DNA of 32,917 nt, from contig CAZWZF010000054.1 of assembly GCA_964638715.1 (NCBI GenBank), positions 1 to 32,917 on the forward strand, given 5' to 3'. The stretch is from JBAXQQ01 sp037131695 (GTDB lineage: Bacteria; Armatimonadota; Hebobacteria; CAIYQO01). Each line of letters begins with the position of its first letter. Within the stretch, counting starts at the first letter, position 1. Positions 9,320-17,002 of the stretch are shown one piece after another. The notes under the pieces are model-generated. The model did not search any database. It saw only the letters and a program-made list of their open reading frames with translations, and was not told the origin of the DNA. The translations under genes were made by a program, and so were the position numbers.

Positions 9320-9844
9320 TTAAGAGACCTTTTCAATATCTGCAAACCCTAAAGTTACAGGTGTGTCGCGTCCGAATAAAGATATAAGTACGCGTACTTG
9401 TTCTTTGGGAATATTGACTTCTTCGATAGTACCCTGAAAGTCCATGAAAGGACCGGAATTGATGCGAACAACCTGAGCGATTGACCAGATTGATTTTGCA
9501 GGGATTTCGGGGCCTTCTTCTTGTTTCAGAATAGCGTTAATTTCATCGGGTTTAAGTGGTACAGGCATTTGGTCTGGACCAACGAATCCGGTAACACCCG
9601 GGGTATTGCGAACCAGGAAACGAGTTTCGTCATCAAGCTCCATTTCCATGAAGATATATCCCGGGAAAATTTTATGCTTCCGGGTCATCTTTTTACCGCT
9701 GCGCGTACCTACTAATTCTTCTTCAGTAAGCACAAGAATACGGTTAAATTTATAACCGATTCCCTGCGCTGCCGCGCGGCGTTCAATGCTCGATTGTACT
9801 TTATTTTCATGACCCGTAAAGGTATGTATGGCGTACCATTGCAT
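9320..9844 (-). CDS. nusG: Transcription elongation/antitermination factor NusG
   Basis: The 174-residue protein has the NGN domain opening MQWYAIHTFTGHENKV, the core PGYIFMEMELDDETRFLVRNTPGVTGFVG, and a C-terminal KOW domain (~122-174, VRINSGPFMDFQGTIEEV). NusG binds the RNA polymerase clamp, suppresses pausing and couples to Rho or ribosomes. A GAGGAAG ribosome-binding site precedes the ATG. It follows secE by 28 nt, the universal secE-nusG pairing. Confidence 0.97.
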   Translation of the reverse strand: MQWYAIHTFTGHENKVQSSIERRAAAQGIGYKFNRILVLTEEELVGTRSGKKMTRKHKIFPGYIFMEMELDDETRFLVRNTPGVTGFVGPDQMPVPLKPDEINAILKQEEGPEIPAKSIWSIAQVVRINSGPFMDFQGTIEEVNIPKEQVRVLISLFGRDTPVTLGFADIEKVS

Positions 9845-9872
9845 TACTTGCTTCCTCAGTTACAAAGTTGCC

Positions 9873-10175
9873 TTATTTCGGCGTTGTTTGCAGCAGAACT
9901 TTCATCACTTCCTGTGCAGCTAAATCAGTTAAGAACAGATAAAGTGCAACAGCAGCGATAGTGGCCATAATGACAAAGGTCATTTTGGTCAGTTCATTTT
10001 TTGTTGGCCAGTTGGTCCGTTTCATCTCTACTTTGACTTCGCGCGCAAATTTACTGAGACTATGCTCAGCTTTTACGTCTGCATCTTGTGAAGATGATGC
10101 TGCATCCGTTTGTTCGGGTACTTCGGCAACAACAGCGGCCTCTTCGTTTTCGGCAATTTCTTTTTCGTCTACCAT
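9873..10175 (-). CDS. secE: Preprotein translocase subunit SecE
   Basis: The 100-residue protein has the short single-membrane-span form of SecE. Residues ~42-60 hold the conserved amphipathic segment FAREVKVEMKRTNWPTKNEL, followed by one transmembrane helix (~66-86). The first ~38 residues are an acidic, Ala/Glu-rich extension that is probably disordered. SecE clamps SecY in the SecYEG channel. It sits between rpmG and nusG, as in most bacteria; AGAGGG precedes the ATG. Confidence 0.93.
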   Translation of the reverse strand: MVDEKEIAENEEAAVVAEVPEQTDAASSSQDADVKAEHSLSKFAREVKVEMKRTNWPTKNELTKMTFVIMATIAAVALYLFLTDLAAQEVMKVLLQTTPK

Positions 10176-10223
10176 ATTCAGTCCCTCTTTCCCGTTAAAT
10201 GTACGGGAACTTTGACAGTCTGA

Positions 10224-10415
10224 TTACTTGCCGGCTTTCGCATCGAGGCCAGTTTCGCGGTGATCGGTATGAACCTTGCACTGCGGGCAATATTTTTTCA
10301 AGACCATGCGTTCAGGGTCATTTTTTTTGTTTTTATAGGTCGTGTAGTTTCTTGATTTGCATGTTGTACATGCTAACCAGAACCCACGATCTTTGGTACG
10401 GGACAAGCGTGCCAC
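10224..10415 (-). CDS. rpmG: 50S ribosomal protein L33
   Basis: The 63-residue product starts with GTG at 10415 (MARLSRTKDRGFWLAC). An in-frame TTG at 10430 lies within the Shine-Dalgarno itself (GAGGAGG, 6 nt before the GTG), so the GTG is the credible start. Two zinc-ligand pairs, CTTC and CPQC, mark the zinc-binding form of L33. The C-terminus is slightly longer than the usual 49-55 residues. It lies between tuf and secE, its common location. Confidence 0.93.
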   Translation of the reverse strand: MARLSRTKDRGFWLACTTCKSRNYTTYKNKKNDPERMVLKKYCPQCKVHTDHRETGLDAKAGK

Positions 10416-10435
10416 TGGTACCCTCCTCAAATGTT

Positions 10436-10476
10436 GACAGGGAAAGGAAGCGGGGATCCGCCACGCTTTCCCTGTC
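10436..10476 (-). promoter_or_regulatory. Hairpin between tuf and rpmG
   Basis: A perfect 11-bp stem, GACAGGGAAAG/CTTTCCCTGTC (10436-10446 with 10466-10476), encloses a 19-nt loop that can form its own GCGG/CCGC helix. No U-tract follows on the minus strand, and the rpmG Shine-Dalgarno comes only ~8 nt later. An RNA-processing or partial-attenuation site that lowers expression after the abundant tuf message is more likely than a full terminator. Confidence 0.5.
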
Positions 10477-10498
10477 TGATAATTGTTTTATTAACAGA

Positions 10499-11710
10499 TT
10501 AGGCGTAAATTTTAGTCACCACGCCGGCGCCTACGGTATGTCCGCCTTCGCGAATCGCGAAACGTAACTGTTCTTCCATAGCAATCGGCTGGATGAGTTC
10601 AACTTTAAGCTCTACATTATCGCCAGGCATAACCATTTCGATACCTTCTGGCAATTCGCAAACGCCGGTCACGTCTGTTGTGCGGAAGTAAAACTGCGGG
10701 CGATACCCTTTAAAGAATGGGGTATGGCGTCCGCCTTCTTCCTTTGACAGAATGAGGACTTTGCAATCGAAAATTGTGTGAGGTTTGATTGAACCCGGAA
10801 CAGCAATAACCTGTCCGCGTTCAATGTCTTTACGCTCAACACCACGCAGCAACAGACCTACATTGTCGCCGGCTTCTGCACGTTCCAATGATTTGCGGAA
10901 CATTTCGATGTCGGTTACAACTGTCTTGCGCGGGGTATCTTTCAAACCTACGATTTCTACTTCCATACCACGATTCAGTACGCCGCGTTCTACACGACCG
11001 GTTGGCACGGTGCCGCGACCGGAAATGGTGAATACGTCTTCAACTGACATCAGGAAAGGAAGGTCAACTGCACGAGCAGGTGTTGGGATGTATGAGTCTA
11101 CTGCAGCCATTAAGTCAACAATGCATTTGAATGCAGGATCGTTAATGTCGCGTGAACCAGCTGCGAATGCTTCGCTTGCTTTCAAAGCTGAGCCCATAAC
11201 GATAGGAATATCGTCGCCGGGGAATTCATACTTGCTCAGCAGTTCGCGAAGTTCAAGCTCTACCAGTTCTAACAATTCAGGATCGTCAACCTGGTCGCAC
11301 TTGTTCATGAATACTACCATGCTCGGTACGTTTACCTGACGGGCTAACAGAATGTGCTCGCGAGTCTGTGGCATCGGACCGTCAGCAGCAGATACTACAA
11401 GAATAGCACCGTCCATCTGAGCTGCGCCGGTAATCATGTTCTTGATATAGTCGGCGTGGCCTGGGCAGTCTACGTGTGCGTAGTGTCGGCTTGGTGTCTG
11501 ATACTCTACGTGCGCGGTGTTAATCGTGATTCCACGAGCTTTTTCTTCCGGAGCAGAGTCAATCTGATCATAACCCTTTACTTCGGAGTTTCCACCGATG
11601 CTCAACACCATAGTGATCGCAGCAGTTAAAGTCGTCTTACCATGGTCTACGTGACCGATGGTGCCGATGTTGATGTGAGGCTTATTGCGCTCAAATTTCG
11701 CTTTGCCCAT
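10499..11710 (-). CDS. tuf: Translation elongation factor EF-Tu
   Basis: The 403-residue GTPase has all G-domain motifs: GHVDHGKT (P-loop), the switch I region ending ARGITINTAHVEY, DCPGHADY, MNKCD, and SALKA. Domains II and III follow and end GAGVVTKIYA. EF-Tu delivers aminoacyl-tRNA to the ribosome. It lies directly downstream of tRNA-Tyr and tRNA-Thr, the well-known tRNA-tufB arrangement. Only one tuf is visible in the window. Confidence 0.98.
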   Translation of the reverse strand: MGKAKFERNKPHINIGTIGHVDHGKTTLTAAITMVLSIGGNSEVKGYDQIDSAPEEKARGITINTAHVEYQTPSRHYAHVDCPGHADYIKNMITGAAQMDGAILVVSAADGPMPQTREHILLARQVNVPSMVVFMNKCDQVDDPELLELVELELRELLSKYEFPGDDIPIVMGSALKASEAFAAGSRDINDPAFKCIVDLMAAVDSYIPTPARAVDLPFLMSVEDVFTISGRGTVPTGRVERGVLNRGMEVEIVGLKDTPRKTVVTDIEMFRKSLERAEAGDNVGLLLRGVERKDIERGQVIAVPGSIKPHTIFDCKVLILSKEEGGRHTPFFKGYRPQFYFRTTDVTGVCELPEGIEMVMPGDNVELKVELIQPIAMEEQLRFAIREGGHTVGAGVVTKIYA

Positions 11711-11770
11711 CGTTGCTTCCCCTTATTGAAATTGGAAAAAATTTTTCGGCATAATAGCCGCTGGTTTGCA

Positions 11771-11846
<76 letters not shown>

Positions 11847-11851
11847 CAGTG

Positions 11852-11937
11852 TGGTGCCGGGAGAAGGATTTGAACCTCCGAAGGCGTACGCCGGCAGATT
11901 TACAGTCTGCTCCAATTGACCACTCTGGCATCCCGGC
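11852..11937 (-). tRNA. tRNA-Tyr (anticodon GUA)
   Basis: An 86-nt class II tRNA ending in an encoded CCA. The anticodon loop CTGTAAA carries GTA, and a long variable arm (GGCGTACGCC) follows it, as in bacterial tRNA-Tyr. The T-arm has GGTTCAAATCC. It is the first gene of the tRNA-tuf transcript, 5 nt before tRNA-Thr. Confidence 0.95.
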
Positions 11938-11952
11938 ACACTGACAAACAAT

Positions 11953-11974
11953 AACCGGCGGGTATCCGCCGGTT
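11953..11974 (-). promoter_or_regulatory. Perfect hairpin at the very 5' end of the tRNA-tuf transcript
   Basis: A 9-bp perfect stem, AACCGGCGG/CCGCCGGTT, with a 4-nt loop begins within a few bases of the predicted transcription start and ends 15 nt before tRNA-Tyr. On the minus strand it is followed by ATTGTTTGT, only a weak U-tract. It could protect or process the 5' end, or partly terminate read-through from the GGDEF gene upstream. Confidence 0.6.
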
Positions 11975-11983
11975 AACGCGATT

Positions 11984-12012
11984 AGTATAGGGGGGCTGAA
12001 GCTAATTGTCAA
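11984..12012 (-). promoter_or_regulatory. Strong sigma70 promoter of the tRNA-Tyr/tRNA-Thr/tuf cluster
   Basis: A perfect -35 TTGACA (12007-12012), a 17-nt spacer and a -10 TATACT (11984-11989) lie on the minus strand. The DNA immediately upstream (about 12013-12045) is made of A- and T-tracts like an UP element, fitting a growth-rate-controlled translation promoter. Confidence 0.88.
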
Positions 12013-12134
12013 TAGGTAAAATGAAAAAAATAAAAATATTTTTACAAACCTTTGTTAATTGACATCTCTGATATATTAAATATACCAAAAACAGCTCTAA
12101 ACTTCAAATTTTGATGATTTTAGCATTTGATGAA

Positions 12135-13475
12135 TTAATGACTGCTGATAGCATGTTCCCATGTTATTGCTTCATAAGATTTAACTTTTTCGTATACTGA
12201 TATCTTTGCCTGATACATGGCATCGTCTGCTATTGCTATTAATGAATTCATGGCACATTGGAAATTTTCGTGCGTCATGCGGTGTTTGCTTGAATGATTA
12301 TCATCCTGACTATTTTGGACTATTCCACAGATACCTATGCTGATATCCAATTCGTTAACGCCTAACGGGTGTTCTGCGCCAAGTTTGCGTATTCTTTCGC
12401 GTATGCGGTGTGCCAATACGCTGCCGCCATTTATTTCTGTTTCTGGTAAAATTATTATAAATTCATCGCCGCCATATCTGCCTATGATATCAGATTCTCG
12501 CGCAGATTCGTGTAATAGAACTCCAATCTCTCGTAAAATCTTATCTCCGGCTGGGTGTCCATTTATATCATTGATTAATTTAAATTTATCAAGGTCCATC
12601 ATTAACATTGTCAAATTGTGGTTGGCGCGATAACTGCTTTTCAACTCTTCGTAAAGCCGCTGCAACACAAAACGACGGGTAAGCACGCGAGTAGTAGTAT
12701 CAACAGAAACAAGGTCATAAATACCAGTACTGCCCATAAATGAAGATATCAGGGTGTAAAAATCGCTTATCTTCAATTTATCAGGTAAAACATCTGAAAT
12801 CTCAATATATAATCCGCCAACAATTTCACCGTTCCATTTAAATGGTATCGATATCTGTGCAGCCTGCGATTTTGTTGATACGTCAGGGTCGCTGCTGAAA
12901 ATAAATGTGTCTGGCAATTGTTGATTTATTAAATAAGTTAACTCGCCATTTGCCGCTCTGACTACCGGAAGGTCGTCTAAATTGCGTTGGTATAAAAATG
13001 AATTGATTTTTTCAGGATTAAAATCATGTTGATTTATCAGCAATAAATTAAGCTGCGTTAACACTTCGTTCATAAACTTCAATTCAGTATATTCATCGGT
13101 ACGCAAATTGCTGAAAAAATTGCCTAATCTGTTTAAATCCTGTATTAATAAACGTTTTTTTCTTGAAACATCTGCTGTCTCTATAATGAATGGTAATGCT
13201 GATGATAATGATGATTTTAATACCATTTTAAAGTCAGATATTATCTGATATTGATTATCTGATACAAATATAATTAGAGGATAAAATGCCAACTGTTTAC
13301 ATTTTTCAGTAATTTGGGAAACAAATGAAATATCCTGGTCGATAATTATAACAATATCAAATTCTGATTCAACAACTTCAGCTAATGCAGAATCAAGATT
13401 GTAAACATTAGTTAACTTAACTTTATCAGATATTATGCCAGTAAAATCGTATTCGCCAAATATCAATGCATTCAA
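12135..13475 (-). CDS. GGDEF diguanylate cyclase with degenerate receiver-like N-terminus
   Basis: The 446-residue protein ends in a GGDEF domain (~275-446) with an intact GGDEF signature (~333) and an RxxD inhibitory site (RESD) five residues before it, so it should make cyclic di-GMP and be product-inhibited. The N-terminal ~110 residues resemble a receiver fold (FDIVIIID as strand 3 with a candidate Asp, later VLKSSL), but the paired acidic residues after strand 1 are missing. The middle (~160-255) looks GAF-like and is unassigned. No membrane segment is seen. The start is TTG at 13475 with a weak AGG upstream. It lies 29 nt after the zinc protease gene and may share its transcript. Confidence 0.88.
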   Translation of the reverse strand: MNALIFGEYDFTGIISDKVKLTNVYNLDSALAEVVESEFDIVIIIDQDISFVSQITEKCKQLAFYPLIIFVSDNQYQIISDFKMVLKSSLSSALPFIIETADVSRKKRLLIQDLNRLGNFFSNLRTDEYTELKFMNEVLTQLNLLLINQHDFNPEKINSFLYQRNLDDLPVVRAANGELTYLINQQLPDTFIFSSDPDVSTKSQAAQISIPFKWNGEIVGGLYIEISDVLPDKLKISDFYTLISSFMGSTGIYDLVSVDTTTRVLTRRFVLQRLYEELKSSYRANHNLTMLMMDLDKFKLINDINGHPAGDKILREIGVLLHESARESDIIGRYGGDEFIIILPETEINGGSVLAHRIRERIRKLGAEHPLGVNELDISIGICGIVQNSQDDNHSSKHRMTHENFQCAMNSLIAIADDAMYQAKISVYEKVKSYEAITWEHAISSH

Positions 13476-13504
13476 GAAAAAACCTACTTTCTTTTGCTTA
13501 ATAA

Positions 13505-14233
13505 TTAATTTCTGCCACGCAACAGGAACAATCTTACCAGGGTTAGGATCGCGGTTAATGTTGCAGCAACATAGGTTAATGCGGCTGCATCCAACACCTT
13601 TTTCGCTCCTGGTAATTCATCTTCAGCAAGATATCCGCCTTCTTTTAATATTAATAGCGCGCGTCTGCTGGCGTTAAATTCTACAGGAAGGGTGACAATG
13701 GTGAAAAATACCACAAAGATATAGAGTACTATTAATATATTTATAAATGCTGGAAACATCGAAGGAATAAAGATACCTGCTAATATCAGCGGTATATAAG
13801 CCATATTAGCGATTGAAGCAAAAGGAACTGTGAAACTGCGTAAACCCAGCCAAGGATAAGTTATTGCATGCTGCAAAGCATGTCCTGCTTCGTGAGCGGC
13901 AACTGCAACGGCTGCTATACTGTCGCTTCCATATACTGATTCTGAAAGTCTCAAAACTTTTGCTGACGGGTCATAATGGTCTGTCAGTGAACCACCTATC
14001 CCTTCTATTTTCACTCCCAGAATTCCATTGCGTACCATGTCTTTCTTATCAAATTCTACTCCGGCAATAGTTCCACGTCCCTGCATTATTTCCGCGGCTA
14101 CCTGAGCCCCGGTTATGCCACGCCGGTTAGATATCTGTGAATATTTTTTAAATGCCATAGAGACTTTAATTTGAGCGATAATTGAAAATATTATCGCCGG
14201 AATTATTATGATAATTGTTGAATCGAAAAACAT
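13505..14233 (-). CDS. YugP-like membrane zinc metallopeptidase
   Basis: The 242-residue protein begins with a membrane anchor (~5-25). The zinc-protease motif HEAGH is at 114-118 (AVAAHEAGHALQHA), and two or three further hydrophobic segments follow (~140-180, ~220-238). This matches the putative neutral zinc metallopeptidase family of B. subtilis YugP (COG2738), whose substrates are poorly known. AGAGGA lies 5 nt before the ATG. It is followed by the GGDEF gene on the same strand. Confidence 0.9.
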   Translation of the reverse strand: MFFDSTIIIIIPAIIFSIIAQIKVSMAFKKYSQISNRRGITGAQVAAEIMQGRGTIAGVEFDKKDMVRNGILGVKIEGIGGSLTDHYDPSAKVLRLSESVYGSDSIAAVAVAAHEAGHALQHAITYPWLGLRSFTVPFASIANMAYIPLILAGIFIPSMFPAFINILIVLYIFVVFFTIVTLPVEFNASRRALLILKEGGYLAEDELPGAKKVLDAAALTYVAATLTAILTLVRLFLLRGRN

Positions 14234-14267
14234 TGTATTCCTCTGTTTATATATATTTTACTTCCAA

Positions 14268-14296
14268 ATTATACCCGATTTTATCTTTATTGTAAC
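14268..14296 (-). promoter_or_regulatory. Candidate promoter for the zinc peptidase-GGDEF pair
   Basis: On the minus strand a consensus -10 TATAAT (14268-14273) follows a partial -35 GTTACA (14291-14296) with a 17-nt spacer, ~35 nt upstream of the peptidase start. Confidence 0.5.
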
Positions 14297-14356
14297 GAAC
14301 TATGTATATATATGTTAAATATAGTGTGAAATAGTAAAAATTCTTATCAAAATAGC

Positions 14357-14385
14357 TTGACTATTCAGGAATCGGCTGTTACGAT
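14357..14385 (+). promoter_or_regulatory. Promoter of the outer-membrane protein gene
   Basis: TTGACT (14357-14362), a 17-nt spacer and TACGAT (14380-14385) form a good sigma70 site. The leader contains a 7-bp hairpin CAGATAA/TTATCTG (14393-14410), and AAGGAG lies 6 nt before the ATG. Confidence 0.7.
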
Positions 14386-14435
14386 TAATTAACAGATAAA
14401 AAATTATCTGAATCGTTTATAGTAAGGAGAAAAGA

Positions 14436-15848
14436 ATGAAGTACAGTAAAATTATTGCGATCATCGCAGCCACACTGATAACTTCAATCAGTGCCATGGC
14501 TTACGAGTTTGCCCCCCTCGGGCATGAAAGCATCGGCATGGGCGGCGCAGGTGTTGCTAATGCAGACGAGTCATTAGCAGGTTATTACAATCCAGCTCTG
14601 CTTGCCAATGGCAGCGGTATGGAAGTCAGCGTTGGCGGCGGCGTTTCCATACAGGAAAATAATATCGGTAAAAATATTGACCGATTAAGCTCCCTTGGTG
14701 CATCATCATTAGCTAACTCTTTTGGTGCTTCATTTAATGGTACTGCAAAACCGACATTTACAGCTACTCAAAACGCTAATTTGATTGAAGTTCAGTCAAT
14801 TTTAAACAGTTTCGCCAGTAATAATGGCCTTGCGGTTGGTGTAGAAGGTAATGCCAGTGCCAGTTTTGGCAATATAGCGTTTGGCGCTTTTGCAACCGGT
14901 AATGCCGGTGGTAGAGCGGTTGTATCAAAAACGAATACTGATTATGTTTTTCTTAATAAAAACGTAACTGTTGGCGCGACAACAGGTGATATTTATTATA
15001 AATATAACCCATCTATACCCGCAAACAATATTACTTACAACGTTGTCTCTGGCGGCGTATCAGTTGACCCTTATGCTCTGGGTGGACGACCTGCTGGTTT
15101 AACCTATGACCCTCTCCTGACTCAAGCAGTTTATAACGCAACAAGTATCCAGGCCGGTTTGAACGATAAAAGCAAAACCTACATTAGATTAACTGGTGTT
15201 GGAGTTGTGGAAGCTCCTTTAAGTTATGCTACCACAGTTGGTTTGCCTCTTATCGGCGATATTAATGTTGGCGGTTCTATCAAGGCTATGGTCGGCACTA
15301 CCTATGACCAGAATATTAGTATTGACACCGATTCCGGTCAAATTAAAGATGACTTGAAAAATGCCAAGAAAACATCAACCCAGTTAGGCGTTGACCTTGG
15401 TGTGTTATATCATGCAATGGGCATGAATATTGGCGTTGTTGGCAAAAACCTTAACAGTCCAAAATTTAAAACAATTTTTGGTAATGAGATTGCCATCAAA
15501 CCGTCATACCGTGCTGGTGTATCTACCGAACTGTTTAAAGGCGTTAAGTTCGCCGCAGACTATGATATCAATAAAGCCCAGTTGCTTGACGGCACAGATG
15601 TCCAGTGGTTAGGCGGCGGTATTAAAGCTAAATTATTCTGGGATTTCCTGCAAATTAGTGCTGGCGCAATGTCAAACGTTGCTAACCCCAGTAGTTTAGG
15701 TGCCGTATACACCGGTGGCTTGCAGACCGATTTCTGGATTTGCAAATTAAATGTAAGCGGTCAGATGTCACAGAAGAAAGGCCAATACGACGGCAAAGAA
15801 GTTCCAAAATACATGAAAGTTAACGGTTCATTAATCTTTAACTGGTAG
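14436..15848 (+). CDS. Predicted outer-membrane beta-barrel protein, TraF/FadL-like
   Basis: The 470-residue protein has a signal peptide (cleavage near ISAMA-YE) and the mature opening PLGHESIGMGGAGVANADESLAGYYNPALL, typical of the FadL/OmpP1 superfamily and of the chromosomal TraF-like family often mislabelled as conjugal transfer TraF. The sequence is rich in Gly and alternating strands and ends VNGSLIFNW, a C-terminal beta-signal with terminal aromatic residue as recognised by BamA. It probably serves as an outer-membrane channel; the substrate is unknown. It is a single gene with its own promoter and terminator. No conjugation genes are nearby, so a mating role is not supported. Confidence 0.8.
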   Translation: MKYSKIIAIIAATLITSISAMAYEFAPLGHESIGMGGAGVANADESLAGYYNPALLANGSGMEVSVGGGVSIQENNIGKNIDRLSSLGASSLANSFGASFNGTAKPTFTATQNANLIEVQSILNSFASNNGLAVGVEGNASASFGNIAFGAFATGNAGGRAVVSKTNTDYVFLNKNVTVGATTGDIYYKYNPSIPANNITYNVVSGGVSVDPYALGGRPAGLTYDPLLTQAVYNATSIQAGLNDKSKTYIRLTGVGVVEAPLSYATTVGLPLIGDINVGGSIKAMVGTTYDQNISIDTDSGQIKDDLKNAKKTSTQLGVDLGVLYHAMGMNIGVVGKNLNSPKFKTIFGNEIAIKPSYRAGVSTELFKGVKFAADYDINKAQLLDGTDVQWLGGGIKAKLFWDFLQISAGAMSNVANPSSLGAVYTGGLQTDFWICKLNVSGQMSQKKGQYDGKEVPKYMKVNGSLIFNW

Positions 15849-15877
15849 TCTTTTAAAGAGAGAAGATTGAAGAGAGA

Positions 15878-15911
15878 AGGGTGAAATCTATTAGGATTTC
15901 ACCCTTTTTTT
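15878..15911 (+). terminator. Intrinsic terminator after the outer-membrane protein gene
   Basis: An 11-bp perfect stem, AGGGTGAAATC/GATTTCACCCT, with loop TATTAG is followed by a T-rich tail. It lies 30 nt after the stop codon. Confidence 0.9.
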
Positions 15912-15925
15912 ATTACGAATTATGG

Positions 15926-16086
15926 AGGCTTTTGCAAAACCCAATGGTACAGACACCTTCCTGGCTTCGCCACTCGGTGTCAGTCCCTGAAAGTCGTTCT
16001 TCCCCTCTCCAACCGGGGAGGGGATTGAGGGGAGGGGCTTTTAAGGCGAAAATCTATAATTCAGAAAATAGGTTTTGCAAGAGCCT
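15926..16086. mobile_element. Element A: 161-bp non-coding element with 16-bp terminal inverted repeats (MITE-like)
   Basis: The left end AGGCTTTTGCAAAACC (15926-15941) and the complement of the right end (16071-16086) match at 15 of 16 bases. The interior has no plausible ORF but contains two fold-back segments: GACACC...GGTGTC (about 15951-15982) and a GC-rich arm CCCCTCTCC-AACC-GGGGAGGGG (about 16002-16023). The right terminal 16-mer is repeated exactly at the right end of element B (18758-18773). No clear target-site duplication is visible, though both flanks carry GAATTAC-type heptads. A non-autonomous transposable or REP-like repeat is inferred. Confidence 0.6.
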
Positions 16087-16090
16087 GTAT

Positions 16091-16153
16091 GAATTACGAA
16101 TTACGAATTATGAATTACGATAATTTATAAGACAATTGTCAATTGTCAATTTT
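16091..16153. repeat. AT-rich heptad repeats (GAATTAC x4, then CAATTGT x2)
   Basis: Four tandem 7-mers GAATTAC, GAATTAC, GAATTAT, GAATTAC run 16091-16118. After a 14-nt gap come CAATTGT, CAATTGT, CAATTTT (16133-16153). All share the period-7 pattern NAATTNN. They start 4 nt after element A; a partial copy (TTACGAATTATGG) lies just before its left end. Confidence 0.75.
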
Positions 16154-16162
16154 CTTCTCTCT

Positions 16163-16786
16163 TCACTTGGGCATGTGTGCGTGGCACTGGTTGCATGCTC
16201 TATTTTCATTTGGAATAAAATTGGTTACTGGTCCAGCGGTATTAACCATCATTCCTAATCCGTGACCAAACCATTGTCCCAGGTTGCCTACCCGGGTTTT
16301 TGCGGTTGCGGCAATGGCGATTTTGGCGGTGCGGCCGTCATCGCTTAACGTGATATCAACGATCCCGGGTCTTTTTTTAATGGTGGCAATGACATTTGTT
16401 TTGGTGGCGTCGCTTAATTTTTCTGCTTTTTCTTCAGTTCTTGAATTAATATAGCATACAATCTTTGCGCCATAGAATTTTTCAGCGTCATCTAATTTCG
16501 GGTGTTTTGCGATTATATTTACCAGGTCGCCCAATGTCACTTTGGACTCATCAATAGTTGCAGTAAGTATGCCGGTTTTAATATTTGTAGTTATCTCGGC
16601 AATGCCAGCGGTTTTAACAAGGTCAGTGGCGAGTGCGTCAAATGCCGCCTGGTCTTTCACCCCATCAACAGCGATTGTAACCGCAAGCCCAACGACTTTA
16701 GGCTTTTCAGCGTTTTGTGCTGATAACAGGAACATGGTCGTACAAAAAAGTACAATAATTGCAACTATAAGGATAAGTTTTTTCAT
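16163..16786 (-). CDS. Secreted small protein with HMA-like folds and a C-terminal c-type haem motif
   Basis: The 207-residue product starts at 16786 (MKKLILIV), with GGAGA 6 nt upstream; the longer open frame has no such support. A signal peptide ends near LSAQNA. Residues ~30-95 and ~105-165 each resemble a heavy-metal-associated ferredoxin-like fold (alternating strand/helix with a GIAEITTNIKTGILTATID-like pattern), but both lack the CxxC metal site. At the extreme C-terminus CNQCH (198-202) is a single CxxCH c-haem attachment motif, followed by AHMPK. Export and one haem suggest a periplasmic electron carrier or sensor; the function is unknown. It lies between element A and the cation exchanger on the same strand. 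Confidence 0.8.
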   Translation of the reverse strand: MKKLILIVAIIVLFCTTMFLLSAQNAEKPKVVGLAVTIAVDGVKDQAAFDALATDLVKTAGIAEITTNIKTGILTATIDESKVTLGDLVNIIAKHPKLDDAEKFYGAKIVCYINSRTEEKAEKLSDATKTNVIATIKKRPGIVDITLSDDGRTAKIAIAATAKTRVGNLGQWFGHGLGMMVNTAGPVTNFIPNENRACNQCHAHMPK

Positions 16787-17002
16787 TTTTCTTCTCCGCT
16801 GATTTATAATAGACTTGTCCGGAAATAAGGAATGATTAGATTTTAAGGCAATTTTTTCGTCAGACAAGGCGTATATTTTACACTTTATCTGGATTGATAA
16901 ACGAAAAATGAACAACGCTGTATGGCGAAAAAAAAGTCTAAAAGATGCCATTAATTATTTTCGGAAATGTCTAATGATACGTGACAGGCGTAATTTAGTT
17001 GC

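Noticed and set aside
10416..10430. Longer rpmG start at TTG 10430
   Set aside because: That codon lies inside the Shine-Dalgarno sequence of the GTG at 10415, which also gives the normal L33 N-terminus.
12059..12087. Plus-strand promoter TTGACA with a downstream TATACC
   Set aside because: It would read antisense into the GGDEF gene with no plus-strand gene to serve, and the -10 is weak. The AT-rich DNA is better explained as the upstream region of the tuf promoter.
14436..15848. Conjugation (TraF) gene implying a plasmid or ICE
   Set aside because: The similarity is to the chromosomal TraF/FadL-like barrel family. No relaxase, type IV secretion or other tra genes are in the window.
16787..16951. 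55-codon N-terminal extension of the haem-motif protein
   Set aside because: No ribosome-binding site at its start, and it would bury the signal peptide that begins at 16786.
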